DNA of 64,000 nucleotides from Methylobacterium gnaphalii (GTDB lineage: Bacteria; Pseudomonadota; Alphaproteobacteria; Rhizobiales; Beijerinckiaceae): the NCBI RefSeq assembly GCF_007992215.1, contig NZ_BJZV01000009.1, positions 62,001-126,000 of the forward strand, given 5' to 3'. Position numbers and translations under genes: made by a program. Positions 44,689-55,800 of this stretch are shown here, one piece after another. The notes under the pieces were generated by a model, which saw only the letters and a program-made list of their open reading frames with translations, was not told the origin of the DNA and ran no database searches. Numbering within the stretch: position 1 is the stretch's first letter; each line of letters opens with the position of its first letter.

Positions 44689-45963
44689 ATGAGATCGAGC
44701 CTGTCCGTGGGCCTTGCCGCCCTGGTCGCGAGCCTGGGGGCAGGGATGCTCGCGCCGCTGCCGCTCCTCGCTCAGGAGGCGGCCCCGAAGGCGGCGGCCC
44801 CGGCTGCGGCGCCCGCGGCCGCGCCGGTCGACAAGGGCTCGGCGCTCTACGGGCGGCCGGAGGGGGCGGGGGCCTCGAAGCTCGCGCCGATCTCCGGGCC
44901 GCCGCTGGCCACGGCAGCCGCCAAGCTGCCGCTCGACAAGTTCAAGGTGCCGGAGGGGTTCAAGGTCGAGGTCTATGCCAGCGGGCTCGCCAATGCCCGC
45001 TCCATGGTCCAGGCGCCGGACGGCACGGTCTTCGTCGGCACCCGCACCGTCGGCAAGGTCTACGCCGTGCTGCCGCAGCCCGATGCCGAGGGCAAGCGCG
45101 TGGTCAAAACCCTGTTCTCGGGGATGCACCGGCCGAACGGCGTCGCGGTGCATGACGGGGCGCTCTACGTCGCCGAGCTCTCGCGGATCACGCGCTACGA
45201 CGACATCGCGGGGCACCTCGACGATCCGGGCAAGGGCACGCTCGTCACCGACGACCTGCCGAAGGACGAGGCGCATGGCTGGAAGTTCATCGCCATCGGG
45301 CCGGACAACAAGCTCTATGTGCCGGTCGGCGCGCCGGGCAACATCAACATGCCGCCCGAGACCCACGCCCAGATCCGGCGGATGGACCTCGACGGCAAGA
45401 ACGCCGAGGTGATCGCCCGCGGCGTGCGGAACACCGTCGGCTTCGACTGGAACCCGGCGACCGGGCAGCTCTGGTTCACCGACAACGGGCGCGACTGGGT
45501 CTCGGAGGACATCCCGAACGACGAGCTGAACGTGCTCACCGAGCCGGGCCGGCAGCATTTCGGCTTCCCGTTCTGCCACCAGGGCAGCTTCACCGATCCG
45601 GAATACGGCTGGGGGCATTCCTGCCAGGAGTTCACGCCGCCGGCCGCGCTGCTCGGGCCGCACAGCGCCTCGCTCGGGATGCGCTTCAACACGGGTGGGG
45701 GGTTCCCCGAGGGCTACAGGAACCAGATCTTCATCGCTCGGCACGGCTCCTGGAACCGCACGCAGAAGATCGGCGGCGACGTGGTGGTGGCGCGCCTCGG
45801 CGCGGACGGGAAGGTCTCCGCGGTGGAGCCGTTCCTCACCGGCTTCCTCCAGGACAACAAATATGTCGGCCGGCCTGTCGACGTGCTGTTCATCAAGGAC
45901 GGCTCGATGCTGGTCTCGGACGACTATAACGGCGCGATCTACCGCGTGAGCGCCGCGCAATGA
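44689..45963 (+). CDS. PQQ-type sorbosone dehydrogenase family protein (exported)
   Basis: This 424-residue protein has a signal peptide (residues 1-30) and an Ala/Pro-rich linker, then a six-bladed beta-propeller of the glucose/sorbosone dehydrogenase family. Typical pieces are FKVPEGFKVEVYASGLANARSM, FVGTRTVGKVYAV, MHRPNGVAVHDGALYVAE, RGVRNTVGFDWNPATGQLWFTDNGRDW, and FIARHGSWNRTQKIGGDVVV with VLFIKDGSMLVSDDYNGAIYRV at the end. Soluble sugar dehydrogenases of this fold use PQQ and Ca, but I cannot confirm a PQQ site by eye. The ATG at 44689 gives the signal peptide. The stop overlaps the cytochrome c start (ATGA), implying that electrons pass to that cytochrome. Confidence 0.88.
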   Translation: MRSSLSVGLAALVASLGAGMLAPLPLLAQEAAPKAAAPAAAPAAAPVDKGSALYGRPEGAGASKLAPISGPPLATAAAKLPLDKFKVPEGFKVEVYASGLANARSMVQAPDGTVFVGTRTVGKVYAVLPQPDAEGKRVVKTLFSGMHRPNGVAVHDGALYVAELSRITRYDDIAGHLDDPGKGTLVTDDLPKDEAHGWKFIAIGPDNKLYVPVGAPGNINMPPETHAQIRRMDLDGKNAEVIARGVRNTVGFDWNPATGQLWFTDNGRDWVSEDIPNDELNVLTEPGRQHFGFPFCHQGSFTDPEYGWGHSCQEFTPPAALLGPHSASLGMRFNTGGGFPEGYRNQIFIARHGSWNRTQKIGGDVVVARLGADGKVSAVEPFLTGFLQDNKYVGRPVDVLFIKDGSMLVSDDYNGAIYRVSAAQ

Positions 45964-46532
45964 GGCGGGGTCTCGCGGGATTGATGGGGGCCGCGGCGCT
46001 CCTCCTCGCGGGAGGGGCGGGGGCCGAGACGGTGGCCGAGCGCCTGCCGGCCTGCCTCGGCTGCCACGGCGAGAGCGGCACCTCCGCAACCGAGGGCGTG
46101 CCCTCGCTCGGCGGCCAGCGGGCCGATTACGTGGTGACGCAGCTCTTCCAGTTCCGCGAGGGCCAGCGCACGGCCCCGCCGATGAACGAGATGGCGAAGG
46201 GCCTCTCCGACGACGACCTGCGCGCCTTCGCCGACGCCATCGCCGCCCTGCCTCCGGCGAAGGCCGCGGGGCCGGCGGCCGATGCGGCGCTCGCCGAGCG
46301 GGCGAAGGCCGCCCTGGCCAAGCATCAATGCACCTCCTGCCACGGCCCCGACCTCACCGGGCAGGACGCGATCCCGCGCATCCGGGCGCAACGCCGCGAG
46401 TATCTCGCCGCGGCGCTCGCCGGCTACCGCTCCAACGCCCGGCCCGGCTACGATGCGGCCATGAACGAGGCGGCGCAGGATCTGAAGGACGACGAGATCG
46501 CCGATCTCGCCGCCTACATCTCCGGGCTCTGA
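45960..46532 (+). CDS. Dihaem c-type cytochrome (c4-like), exported
   Basis: This 190-residue protein has a signal peptide (residues 1-22) and two class I cytochrome domains. The haem-binding motifs are CLGCH at residues 32-36 and CTSCH at 124-128. Methionines in MNEMAKGL and near the C-terminus (AAMNEAAQDL) are candidate axial ligands. The two-domain layout resembles cytochrome c4. Its start overlaps the stop of the sorbosone dehydrogenase gene by 4 bases, so it is probably the dedicated periplasmic electron acceptor. Confidence 0.92.
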   Translation: MRRGLAGLMGAAALLLAGGAGAETVAERLPACLGCHGESGTSATEGVPSLGGQRADYVVTQLFQFREGQRTAPPMNEMAKGLSDDDLRAFADAIAALPPAKAAGPAADAALAERAKAALAKHQCTSCHGPDLTGQDAIPRIRAQRREYLAAALAGYRSNARPGYDAAMNEAAQDLKDDEIADLAAYISGL

Positions 46533-46751
46533 CGCCGCGCCACGAGCCGGCTTGACGCCACCCGGCGATCGGCTCATCCGTGCCGCCGCGGCGTCCGTCA
46601 CACGGGCGTCGCGCCCCATCCGCACCCCAGCCCCGCCATGCCCAGCGACAGTTCCAGTCGATCGTCCATGCCGTCTCCGGCTGCCGGGGCCTGATCTCGC
46701 GGATCGGCTCACCCTGGCCGCCCGGAGGCGGCCGGCCAAGAGAGGTGAGCC

Positions 46752-48125
46752 ATGAACGACCTCGTCACCCTGCGCGATCCGGTGGCCGATCCGGCCGTGC
46801 TCGCGGCCCGGCTGCGCGACGAGAGCGCGCCCGATATCGTCGAGGCGCTGAACCAGCAGCCCCCGGAGGTGGCCGCCTCCGTCCTGCTCGGACTCGGTGC
46901 CGAGCGCGCCGTCGAGGTGCTCGACCAGCCCGGCCTCGACGAGGCGGTCGAGATCGTCGAGGCGCTGCCGCGCGACCGGGCCGGCCCGCTGCTCGCCGGC
47001 ATGGCCGCCGACCGCCTCGCCGACGTCTTCCGCCTGATGGAGGAGCCGGGCCGCTCCGATCTGCTGGAACGCCTCGACCCGGAGACGCAGGCCACCATCC
47101 GCGCGCTGCTCGCCTATCCGGAGGAGAGCGCCGGATCGATCATGACGACGGAGTTCGTCAGCGTGCCGGCCCACTGGACCGTCGGCCAGACCCTCGACCA
47201 TATCCGCCGGGTCGAGCGCACCCGCGAGACGGTCTATTCCGTGTATGTCCTCGACCCCGCGAGCCACGTGCTGCGCGCGGCCGTGCCCCTGCGCCGGCTG
47301 ATCTCGGCCGAGCCCGGCGCCAGCGTCCTCTCCGCCGCGCCCGGCCGGCGGCCGGTGACGATCTCGGGCCTCGCCAGCCGGGACGACGCCGCGCTGCTTA
47401 TTTCGAAATACGATCTCCTCGCCGTGCCCGTGGTCGACGGGGCCGGGCATCTCATCGGCATCGTCACCGTGGACGACGTGATCGACGCCATGGTCCAGCG
47501 CCAGACCGAGCAGGTCCAGCGCTTCGGCGGCATGGAGGCCCTCGACGAGCCCTACCTGCGCATCTCCTTCGGCGAGATGCTGAGGAAGCGGGCCGGGTGG
47601 CTCGCCGTGCTCTTCCTTGGCGAGATGATGACGGCCTCGGCCATGCAGGGCTTCCAGGACGAGCTCGAGAAGGCGATCGTGCTCACCCTGTTCATCCCGC
47701 TCATCATGAGCTCGGGCGGCAATTCCGGCTCGCAGGCGACCTCGCTGCTGATCCGCGCGCTCGCCCTCGACGAGGTGCGCCTGCGCGACTGGTGGCGCGT
47801 GGCGCTGCGCGAACTCCCCACCGGCATCGCGCTCGGCGCGATCCTCGGCGGCCTCGGCATGGCCCGCATCGCCGCCTGGCAATGGCTCGGTTTCCACGAT
47901 TACGGCGCGCATTGGGGGCTGGTGGCGCTCACGGTCGGCGCGGCGCTCGTCGGCATCGTCACCTTCGGCTCGCTGACCGGCTCGATGCTGCCCTTCCTGC
48001 TGCGTCGCCTCGGCTTCGATCCGGCCAGCGCCTCGGCGCCGGCCGTGGCCACGCTCGTCGATGTCTCGGGACTGGTGATTTATTTTGGCGTGGCCGCGAT
48101 CATCCTGCGTGGAACGCTGTTGTGA
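46752..48125 (+). CDS. mgtE: Magnesium transporter MgtE
   Basis: This 457-residue Mg2+ channel/transporter has an N-terminal MgtE_N domain (about 30-130, with EALPRDRAGPLLAGMAADRLADVF). Tandem CBS domains (about 140-260) begin AGSIMTTEFVSVPAHWTV and include ISKYDLLAVPVVDGAGHLIGIVTVDDVIDAM. The C-terminal five-helix channel domain has FIPLIMSSGGNSGSQATSLLIRALA as the pore signature and a final helical hairpin. No M-box-like leader was recognised in the 220 bases upstream. Confidence 0.95.
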   Translation: MNDLVTLRDPVADPAVLAARLRDESAPDIVEALNQQPPEVAASVLLGLGAERAVEVLDQPGLDEAVEIVEALPRDRAGPLLAGMAADRLADVFRLMEEPGRSDLLERLDPETQATIRALLAYPEESAGSIMTTEFVSVPAHWTVGQTLDHIRRVERTRETVYSVYVLDPASHVLRAAVPLRRLISAEPGASVLSAAPGRRPVTISGLASRDDAALLISKYDLLAVPVVDGAGHLIGIVTVDDVIDAMVQRQTEQVQRFGGMEALDEPYLRISFGEMLRKRAGWLAVLFLGEMMTASAMQGFQDELEKAIVLTLFIPLIMSSGGNSGSQATSLLIRALALDEVRLRDWWRVALRELPTGIALGAILGGLGMARIAAWQWLGFHDYGAHWGLVALTVGAALVGIVTFGSLTGSMLPFLLRRLGFDPASASAPAVATLVDVSGLVIYFGVAAIILRGTLL

Positions 48126-48237
48126 AGGATAAAGCCGGGCGAGTGACGTAAGCCCCCGTTAAACACGATCGACGACAATCCTCCGGACTTAGGACCGGTC
48201 AGTATGCGGATCGCCGGTCGACAAGGACGTTCGCTCC

Positions 48238-49056
48238 ATGATGGGTTCCGGTTCGCCGTCACAGCTCGACCAGACCGAGTACGACATCATCGAGTCGGCC
48301 CTGGCCGAATCCGAGCGCGGCCGTCGCTTCCTCGCGGAATTCGCGCGCCGCCACCGCGGCGCGGATACCGACACGCTGCTCCAGGCGATCCACCGCCTGG
48401 AGGGCGTCGTCACGCGGGACATCGCACCGGCCTCCGAGCCGGACGCGCTACACGAGGCGCTGTCGGCCATGGCGGACCGCATCGCCCAGACCCGCGTCGC
48501 CATCGCAGCAGGGACCCCGGCCGAGGGCGGCGAGGGGGCGGCGCCCGATACCCTGGAAAGCTTCCTGCACAAGGCCGAGCGGGCCACCGCGGAAATCCTC
48601 GGCGCGGCCGAGGCCATCCAGGAAGCGGCCTGGGGCCTGCGCGAGAAAGGGGCAGATGCCGAGCTCTGCGACGTGCTCGATCGCCGCGCCATCACCATCT
48701 ACACGGCCTGCTCGGCCCAGGATCTCGCCGCCCAGCGCACCGGCCTCCTCGTTGAGACACTGTGCGATCTCGAGGCGCGGATCGCCGGGCAGATCGGCGA
48801 GGCGGCCGCGCCGGCCTCCTCCGAACCAAGCCAGGCCGCGGCCGTGCCGCCGCCGCTGGAAGACGAATTCGGGGAGCATGACCTCGACTTCCTGCCGAGC
48901 GAGACACGGGCCGAGACCTCGGAGCCTCCCGCCGAGATCAAGGAGCCCGGGCCTGCACCGGTCGCCTTGCGCGAGCCCGACGACGATGACCTCGCCCTCG
49001 CCTTCGGCGATCTCGATAGGCTCAGCATCGAGGAGAAGATCGCGCTGTTCTCTTGA
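48238..49056 (+). CDS. CheZ-like protein (putative CheY-P phosphatase)
   Basis: This 272-residue protein has a helical N-terminal half with LESFLHKAERATAEILGAAEAIQ followed by IYTACSAQDLAAQRT. The Q-D-L-x-x-Q arrangement mirrors the catalytic Asp and Gln of CheZ (FQDLTGQ), and the surrounding helix pattern resembles CheZ-like proteins known from alphaproteobacteria. The C-terminal 90 residues are an acidic, Pro-rich linker ending in a short helix (RLSIEEKIALFS) that could bind a response regulator, as the CheZ tail binds CheY. No che genes are adjacent. A role in dephosphorylating a CheY-type regulator is inferred. Confidence 0.55.
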   Translation: MMGSGSPSQLDQTEYDIIESALAESERGRRFLAEFARRHRGADTDTLLQAIHRLEGVVTRDIAPASEPDALHEALSAMADRIAQTRVAIAAGTPAEGGEGAAPDTLESFLHKAERATAEILGAAEAIQEAAWGLREKGADAELCDVLDRRAITIYTACSAQDLAAQRTGLLVETLCDLEARIAGQIGEAAAPASSEPSQAAAVPPPLEDEFGEHDLDFLPSETRAETSEPPAEIKEPGPAPVALREPDDDDLALAFGDLDRLSIEEKIALFS

Positions 49057-49083
49057 GGGCGGCCAGCATCCTATAAGCCGGGC

Positions 49084-49524
49084 ATGGCCCTGCACCTGCT
49101 GAAGCTCGCCGTCGGACCGGCCTCGATCGGCGACCTCGAAGCCAACATCGCCCGCAGGCGCGCCGAGATGATCGGCCTCGGCCAGGAGCCGCGGACCTTT
49201 CACACCACGCGGATGGTGCCCAAGCGCAAGGGAGAGATCGCCGGCAAGGGCTCGATCTACTGGGTGATCAAGGGCACGCTGCTCTGCCGGCAGGCCATCA
49301 TCGCCATCGAGCCCTTCACCGGCACAGACGGCATCGGCCGCTGCCATCTGGTGCTCGATCCTGAGGTGAGGCCGGTGACCCCGCGCCCCTGCCGGCCCTT
49401 CCAGGGCTGGCGCTACCTCACCCAGCGCGACGCCCCACGCGACCTCGACGCCGCCACCGCCGGGGATCTCGGCGAGATGCCGGAGACCCTGCGGCGGGAG
49501 CTGGCGTCTCTGGGATTGATCTGA
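49084..49524 (+). CDS. DUF1489 family protein
   Basis: This 146-residue cytoplasmic protein is typical of DUF1489, a conserved alphaproteobacterial family of unknown function. Marks are HLLKLAVGPASIGDL at the N-terminus, then FHTTRMVPKRKGEI, GSIYWVIKGTLLCRQAII and the C-terminal RPFQGWRYLTQRDAPRDL. It follows the CheZ-like gene after 27 bases on the same strand. Confidence 0.88.
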   Translation: MALHLLKLAVGPASIGDLEANIARRRAEMIGLGQEPRTFHTTRMVPKRKGEIAGKGSIYWVIKGTLLCRQAIIAIEPFTGTDGIGRCHLVLDPEVRPVTPRPCRPFQGWRYLTQRDAPRDLDAATAGDLGEMPETLRRELASLGLI

Positions 49525-49719
49525 GGGAAGGGCGCCCAGCTCCGCGAGCCCAGCACAGCGTCCAGAAGAGCGGGCACGTCGACGTCGGCATCGAGCCGCG
49601 GAAAAGGGAGCCCCAAGCGACGCGCCCCCCGGACCGCGAGCATCCGAGATGCCTGTCGGACACTCTACCGAGCAGGAATATTGCACCGGCTTCGGCTGCA
49701 CAGCTGTCCCCGGCATGAA

Positions 49720-49755
49720 GAAGGGGGCGCAATCCCTCGAGATTGCGCCCCCTTC
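49720..49755. terminator. Bidirectional terminator hairpin between the DUF1489 gene and the giant gene
   Basis: A perfect 15-bp stem (49720-49734 with 49741-49755, 6-base loop) lies between convergent genes. On the minus strand it is followed by TTCTTC. It is the likely end point of the giant gene's transcript and possibly also of the DUF1489 message. The bases from 49525 to 49719 show no convincing gene. Confidence 0.75.
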
Positions 49756-49817
49756 TCTATGTCCATTTGCCCGCGGCGGTCGTCGCCCGGGTCAGGCTTG
49801 AGAGAGCCTCAACCCCC

Positions 49818-52800
49818 TCAAATCTCGTCGAACCGCCCGCTGGCATGGGCCAGGATCGTGTAGACCTTGCCCGTCTCGGAGGTGAGGTAGGCGTCGGCGC
49901 GCTTGCTGTCTTTGTCGTTCTTGGTGACCTCGCCGAGGAGCCGCTCGAACTCGCTGACGTAGCGGTCGACCGTGCGGCGGAACTCGCCGTCCTGGGCGTA
50001 ACGCTGCTTCAGATCCTGGAAGGTTTGGCGGCCCTGCGCCGTGTAGAGGCGGCTGTCGAACAGGTTCGGCTCACCGCGGCGGTAGCGGCTCCACAGGTCC
50101 ACCGCGGCCTGATGGTCGACCATCTTGGCGATGTCCGTGGAGATGCTGTCCAGCGTGGTGCGGCTGGCGAGAGAGGCCGGGGCAGCGGCAGCCGGTGCCG
50201 GAGCCTCGTCCTCGTCGAGCGAGGCGCGGGTCAGCAGGTCGGAGAGCCAGCCGCGGTTGTTGCCGGCGCGAGCGGCCACCTGGGTCGGCCGCGCCTGGCC
50301 GGCATTGCCCGGCGAGGCGGCGGGAGAGGTCACGCGGAAGCCGCTCGGGGCCGGGGAGGGCGCGGGGGCAGCAGCCGGAGCGGCCTGGGCGGTCGCCCTC
50401 GCCGCGGGCTCGGCCGCCTTGCGTCCCGCCTCGGCCACGCGGCGCTGCTCGACCGATTGCGGCAGGGCGACGTCGGCGCCGCGGGTCGAGCGCGAGACCA
50501 GACTCGCCAGGGCGTTGAGCGCCTCGATCTGCTCGGAGACAACGCGGCGCATCTCGCTGGTCTGGTCCTGCGTCTCGCGCGGGATCTCCAGCACGCCGCG
50601 CTGGATCTCGGCGCGGGTGGCGTCGAGCTCCCGGCGGATCTCGGCGGCCATGGCGTTCATGGCGGCCACGGATTCGCCGAAGCCCGTCGAGGCCGTGGAG
50701 AGTGCCTGGGTCATCTCGGCCGAGGCCGAGGCGATCGTCGCCTTCACGGCGGCGACGGTGCGCTCGCTCTGCTCGTCGGCGCCCGAGCGCAGGCGCTCGA
50801 AATCGCCGGCGACGCTGCTGCCGGCGGCCTGGGCGGCCTGCGACAGGCTCTCGCCGATCTCGCGCGCACGGGCCTCGGCGGCCCGCAGGGTCTCCTCGAC
50901 GGACTTGGAGAACTGGGCCGACTGGGCCTCCAGCGCGGCCGAGCGCTCCTCGATCCGGGCGAGCACACCCTCGACCTCGCTGTGGCGGGCCTTCAGGGTC
51001 TCGGCGAGGCGCCCCTCGATCGTCTCGATCGAGCCGGCGGCGCCGGTGAGGCTGGCGACATGAGCCTCGGTCTGCTCGCCAAGGCTGCGGCTGCGGGCAT
51101 CGAGCGAGGCGGCCAGTGCCGCGGCCTCGGTGAGGACGCCCTGCGAGACCTCGCGCAGCGCCGTGACCTGGCTCGACACGCCGTCCGTGGCGCGGCTCGT
51201 CTCGCCGGAGATCTCAGCGAGGGCGGCCTGGATCTGGTCGACCCGGCCGGCCAGGCCCTGCTCGATGGCGCCGAGATTGCCCTCGGTGCCAGTGACCAGC
51301 TCGCGCATGGTGCTGTTAGCGTCGTCGATGCGGGAGAGCACGCTGCCGAGGTTGCGTCCCAGCGTCTCGTTGGCCTGGGTGAGCGTGGCGGTGGAGCGTG
51401 CCGCGCCCTCCTCGATCGCCTGGCGCAGGGCCTCGGCGGATTCACTGGTGCGGGCGACGAACTCGTCGGCGCGCTCGCGCAGGGCCTCCACCAGCGGCGT
51501 GCCGTGCTCGGCGAGCGCCCGCTCGATCGCCTGTCCGCGCTCGGACAGGGCGGCCACCACCGCGGCGGCCGGTCCGTCAATGGTGCTGCGCAGGCGATCG
51601 GTATGGGTCGCAATGCCGTCGATCACCGCGCGGCCGCGGCCGTCGATGGTCTCGACCAGCGATGCGGTGCCCCCCTCGAGGGTGCGGGCGACGGTCTCGG
51701 CACTGCCGTCGAGACGGCGGGCGAGGCTCTCGACGCTGGACTCGATCAGGCCGGCCGCGGCCTCGGTCCGCTGACGCAGCTGCTCGGCGATCGCGGCGTT
51801 GCGGCTCTCGAGCAGGGCGGCGACGGCCTCGTTGCGCTGGTCGAGCACCTGGGCGAGCGCCGTGGCATGCGCCTCGGCCAGCGCCGCCTGCTTGCCGACG
51901 CGCTCGTCGATGGCGGCGATGGTCCTGGCGATGCGCTCGTCCACGAGCGACGCGAAGGCCTCGTGACGGTCGTCGAAGGCCTCGGCCAGGGCATCGGCGC
52001 GGGAGGCGACGAGCGTGGCGAAGGTCTTCATCCGGTTGTCGATCCGGTTGGTGAAGTCCTGGCTGCGGTTCTCGAACACGCCGGTAATGGCCTCGGCGCG
52101 CTGATCGACCTGCTGGGCGAGGGCCGCGGCGCGGCTCTCGAACAGGCCGTCGAGGCGGTTCAGGCGCTCGTCGAACATCGAGGCGAGCGCGTTGGTGCGG
52201 CTCTCCATGGCGCCGGTGGTGTGGCCGAGACCGGCCTCGACCACGGAGAGGAATTCGCGGGCCTTGTCGGCCAACCCGTCATGCAGCGGGCGGATGCGGG
52301 CATCGAAGCCCTCGCCGAGCACGTTGGCGTGGCTGTCGAGCAGCCCGCGGATCTCGCCGGCATGGCCGTCGAGCACGGTGCGGATGCCGTGGACGCGCTC
52401 GTCGATGCTGGCGCGGAACGCGTCCGTACCGGTGTCGAGATGGTTGCGGATCGCGCCGGTCCCTTCCTCGACCATGCGCGCCAGCTCCTGCGCGCGGCCG
52501 TCGATCAGGTCGCGGATCTCCTGGGTGCGGGTGGTGACGGCCTCGCCGAGGCGGCCGGCGCCGTCGCCGAGGAGACGGTCGGCTTCGTCGACGATAGCGC
52601 GCAGGCTCGACAGGATGGTCTGGCCGCGCTGGTCGAGGACCTGCGCGATCGAGGCGCCGCCGTCATCGAACACGCGCGCGATCTCGCCGAGGCGCCCGCC
52701 GAGGGAGCCGACCACCATGTTGCCGCGCTCGTCGATGGTCGAGGCCACCGCGGCGGTGCGCTCCTCGAACAGCCGCTCCAGGCTCTCCGTGCGCTCGTCG

Positions 52801-55800
52801 AAGGCGCGGCGGATCGCGTCGGCATGGCTGGCCAGCGTCTCGCTGGTGCCGCTGCTGCGCGACTCCACGAAGGAGACGATGTCGCGGGTGCGGTGGGCCA
52901 GATCCTCGGTGGCGGTGCGCAGGCGCGCCTCGATCAGGCGGACGGCGTCGACCGCCTGGGCATCGAGGGTCTCGTCAAGGGCGCGGGCACGCTCCTCCAG
53001 CGCCGTGCCGACGGCGTCGAGGCGGCTGAGCACGCCGTTGTCGAAGCGCCCGGCGCTCGCGTCGAGGCGGGCGACGAGGTCGGAGGTCTGGCGCTCGAGG
53101 CGCGCGCCGATGGTCTCGTCGAAGCCGCGGACGCGCTCTTCCAGGCTGCTGCCGACGGCGTCGAGGCGGCTGATGACGCCGGTATCGATCCGGCCGGCAC
53201 TCTCGTCGAGGCGGGCGACGAGGTCGGAGGTGCGGCGCTCGATGCGCTCGTCGATCTCGCCGGCACGGGTCGCGAGGGCCTCGTCGAGGGCCTGCGTGCG
53301 CTCGGCGATGCGGTCGGCGACCGACTTGCCCTGGACCGAGATGATCCGGTCCATCTCTTCGAGCTGCGCTCCGACCGCGCCGGTGTCGCGCGAGATCTTG
53401 TCGGCGAGGATGTCGCCGAGGGCGATGGTCTCCTGCAGGTCGGAGAGGCGGGTGTTGAGCACCTCGTCGATGGCGCGGGCGCGGGTATCGGCGGTCTCCG
53501 CGAAGGCGGTGCCCGTCCGGGTCAGCGCGTCGTTGATGCGAGCGGCCTGGCTGGTCATGGCCAGCACGATGTCGCGGCCGGCCGTGGCGAGACGGTTCTG
53601 CGCCTCGTCGGCATGGCTGGAGAGCAGGCCGGTCAGGTTGCTGCCGTGGTCGCCGAAGCTCGCCTCCAGCTCGCTGATGCGGGCGCCGAGCGCCTCTTTG
53701 GCACCGGCCGAGGCCAGCGCGAAGGCGGCGGTCGCCTCCTGGGCGCGGGCGGTGAGCTCTTCACCGAGCCGGCCGATGGCGCTCTCGACGGCCTGGAGCG
53801 AGGTATCGGCCTGGTTGCCGATCTCGCTGGCAACGCCCTGCGAGGCCTGCCGGAAGCGGTCGACGATCTGCACCGTGCGCGCCTCGACATGGCCGGCGGA
53901 GTCGTCGGCAGCCTGACGGAGCCCTTGCGAGGCCTCCTCGAAGCGCAGCGTGGCTGCGGCGAGCCGCTCGACGACCGCGGTGCCGGCGCTGTCGGCGGCA
54001 TCGCGGAAGCGGGCGACGGCCTCGCCGGTCTGTCCCTCGAAGCCGGTGCCGAGCCGGCCGAGCGCCGCCTCGACCTCGGCGGCGGCCTCGCGGCCGCGCT
54101 GCGTCATCAGCTCGCTGACGCGGGTTGCCGAGGCATCGAGCCCGTTGCCGAGCTCGGCGCCGTGGACGGTAACCGTCTCGTGCAGGCGCTGGGCCACCGT
54201 CTCGATCCGGCCGACCAGCTCCGCGCCGCGCTCGCCGATGCTGCCGGCGATCTCCTCGACGGAGGAGGCCAGCTCGTCGCGCACGCTGCCGGCGCGGGCC
54301 GTGAAGGTCTCGACGACGCCGCTGGCGGTGAGGGCGAGTGCCGCCTGGGCATCGCGGCCGCGGGCCTCGATCGTGTCGGAGACGCCGGCACCGGCCGCCT
54401 CGATCTCGCTGCGCAGCTGCGCGCCGCGGGCGGAGATGTCATCGGTGAGCGACAGACCGGCGGCGGTGAAATCGCGGCGGAAGGCCTCGCCGGTCTCGGC
54501 GAAGCGCGCCGTGATCTCGGAGCCCGTCGCGGCGAAGCGCTCGGACAGCTCGCCGCCGCGCGACAGGAAGGCCGCCTCCAGACCCTGCGCCGAGCGCTCG
54601 AAGGTCTGGCGGATCTCGCCGCTCTGGCGGTCGAGGCGGTCGATGACGCTGGTGCCGGTATCCGCCAGGCTCGCGGTGAGATTGCCGCTCGCCGCCTCGA
54701 AAGCGTGGGCGACCTCGTTGGCGCGGGTCTCGAAGGACCGGGTCATGGCGTCGCCGGATTCGACGATGCCGGCGCGCACGCTCTCGCTGGTGGCGAGCAG
54801 GCGCGCGATCAGCTCGTCGCCGCGGGTCGAGACCAGGCCGACCACCCGGTCGCCGGCCTCGCCGAGCGCGCCGGTGATGGCCTCGCCGCGACTCTCCAGG
54901 GCGCCGGTGACACGGTCGCCGGCGCCGGTGACCGCGCTGACGATGCGCTCGGCCGCGCCTTCGAGCTCCTGGCTCAGGTTCTGGTGCGAGCCGGTGATGG
55001 CCCCGCGCACGCGCTCGGCGTTGGCGACGATGGACTCACGCTGCGCGACCAGTTCGTCGACCAGCGTACGGATGCGGATCTCGTTGTCGGAATAGGCGCG
55101 CTCCAGGGTGGCGATCTCGCCGCGCACCAGGGTCTCCAGCTCGCCCGCGCGGGCCAGCGCCCGCTCGACGCCGTCGCCGACGGCGGCAACCTCGCGGCGC
55201 ACGGTCTGCGACATGGTCAGCACGGCGTCGGTGGAGAAGGATTCCGGCTCGGCGAGGCGCAGGGCGACCTCGCCGACGGCGCGGGCGACGAGCCGCATTT
55301 CCTGGGCGCGCACGGCCAGCATCGCGGTGATCAGGAAGAGCAGGATCGGTCCGGCCAGGGCCGTTGCACCGACGGCCGTCTGCAGGGCGGTGAGGCCGGC
55401 CAGGTAGGTCCTGAGGTCGCCGCCGGACTGGTTCCAGGCCAGGGCGATCAGGCCGTTGAGCCACAGGAACGAGAGCACCGCTGCATAGACGTAGGGCTTG
55501 CGCGACGGGCGTACGCGGAGGGTCTGCTGGAGGGCACCGATGCTCTGGCGGTCGTCATTGGCGACGAGCGAGCGGTCGGGCGGCAGCAGGCCACCCTCGC
55601 GCCGGGAGCGGGCGCGCTCGGGCTGGCCGGCATCCTTGCCGAAATCCAGGGGAGGGGGAGCGACCCGGCCGCTCGGATCGGAGAGCGGATCGTTGTCGCC
55701 GACATCGGGCATGCGTGGCTCGAGCCGATCGGAGGCCTGCCGGCCCTCATCGTTGGCCAGCGGCAGGCCCATCGGCGGCTCGAACGAGCCCCGCGCATTG

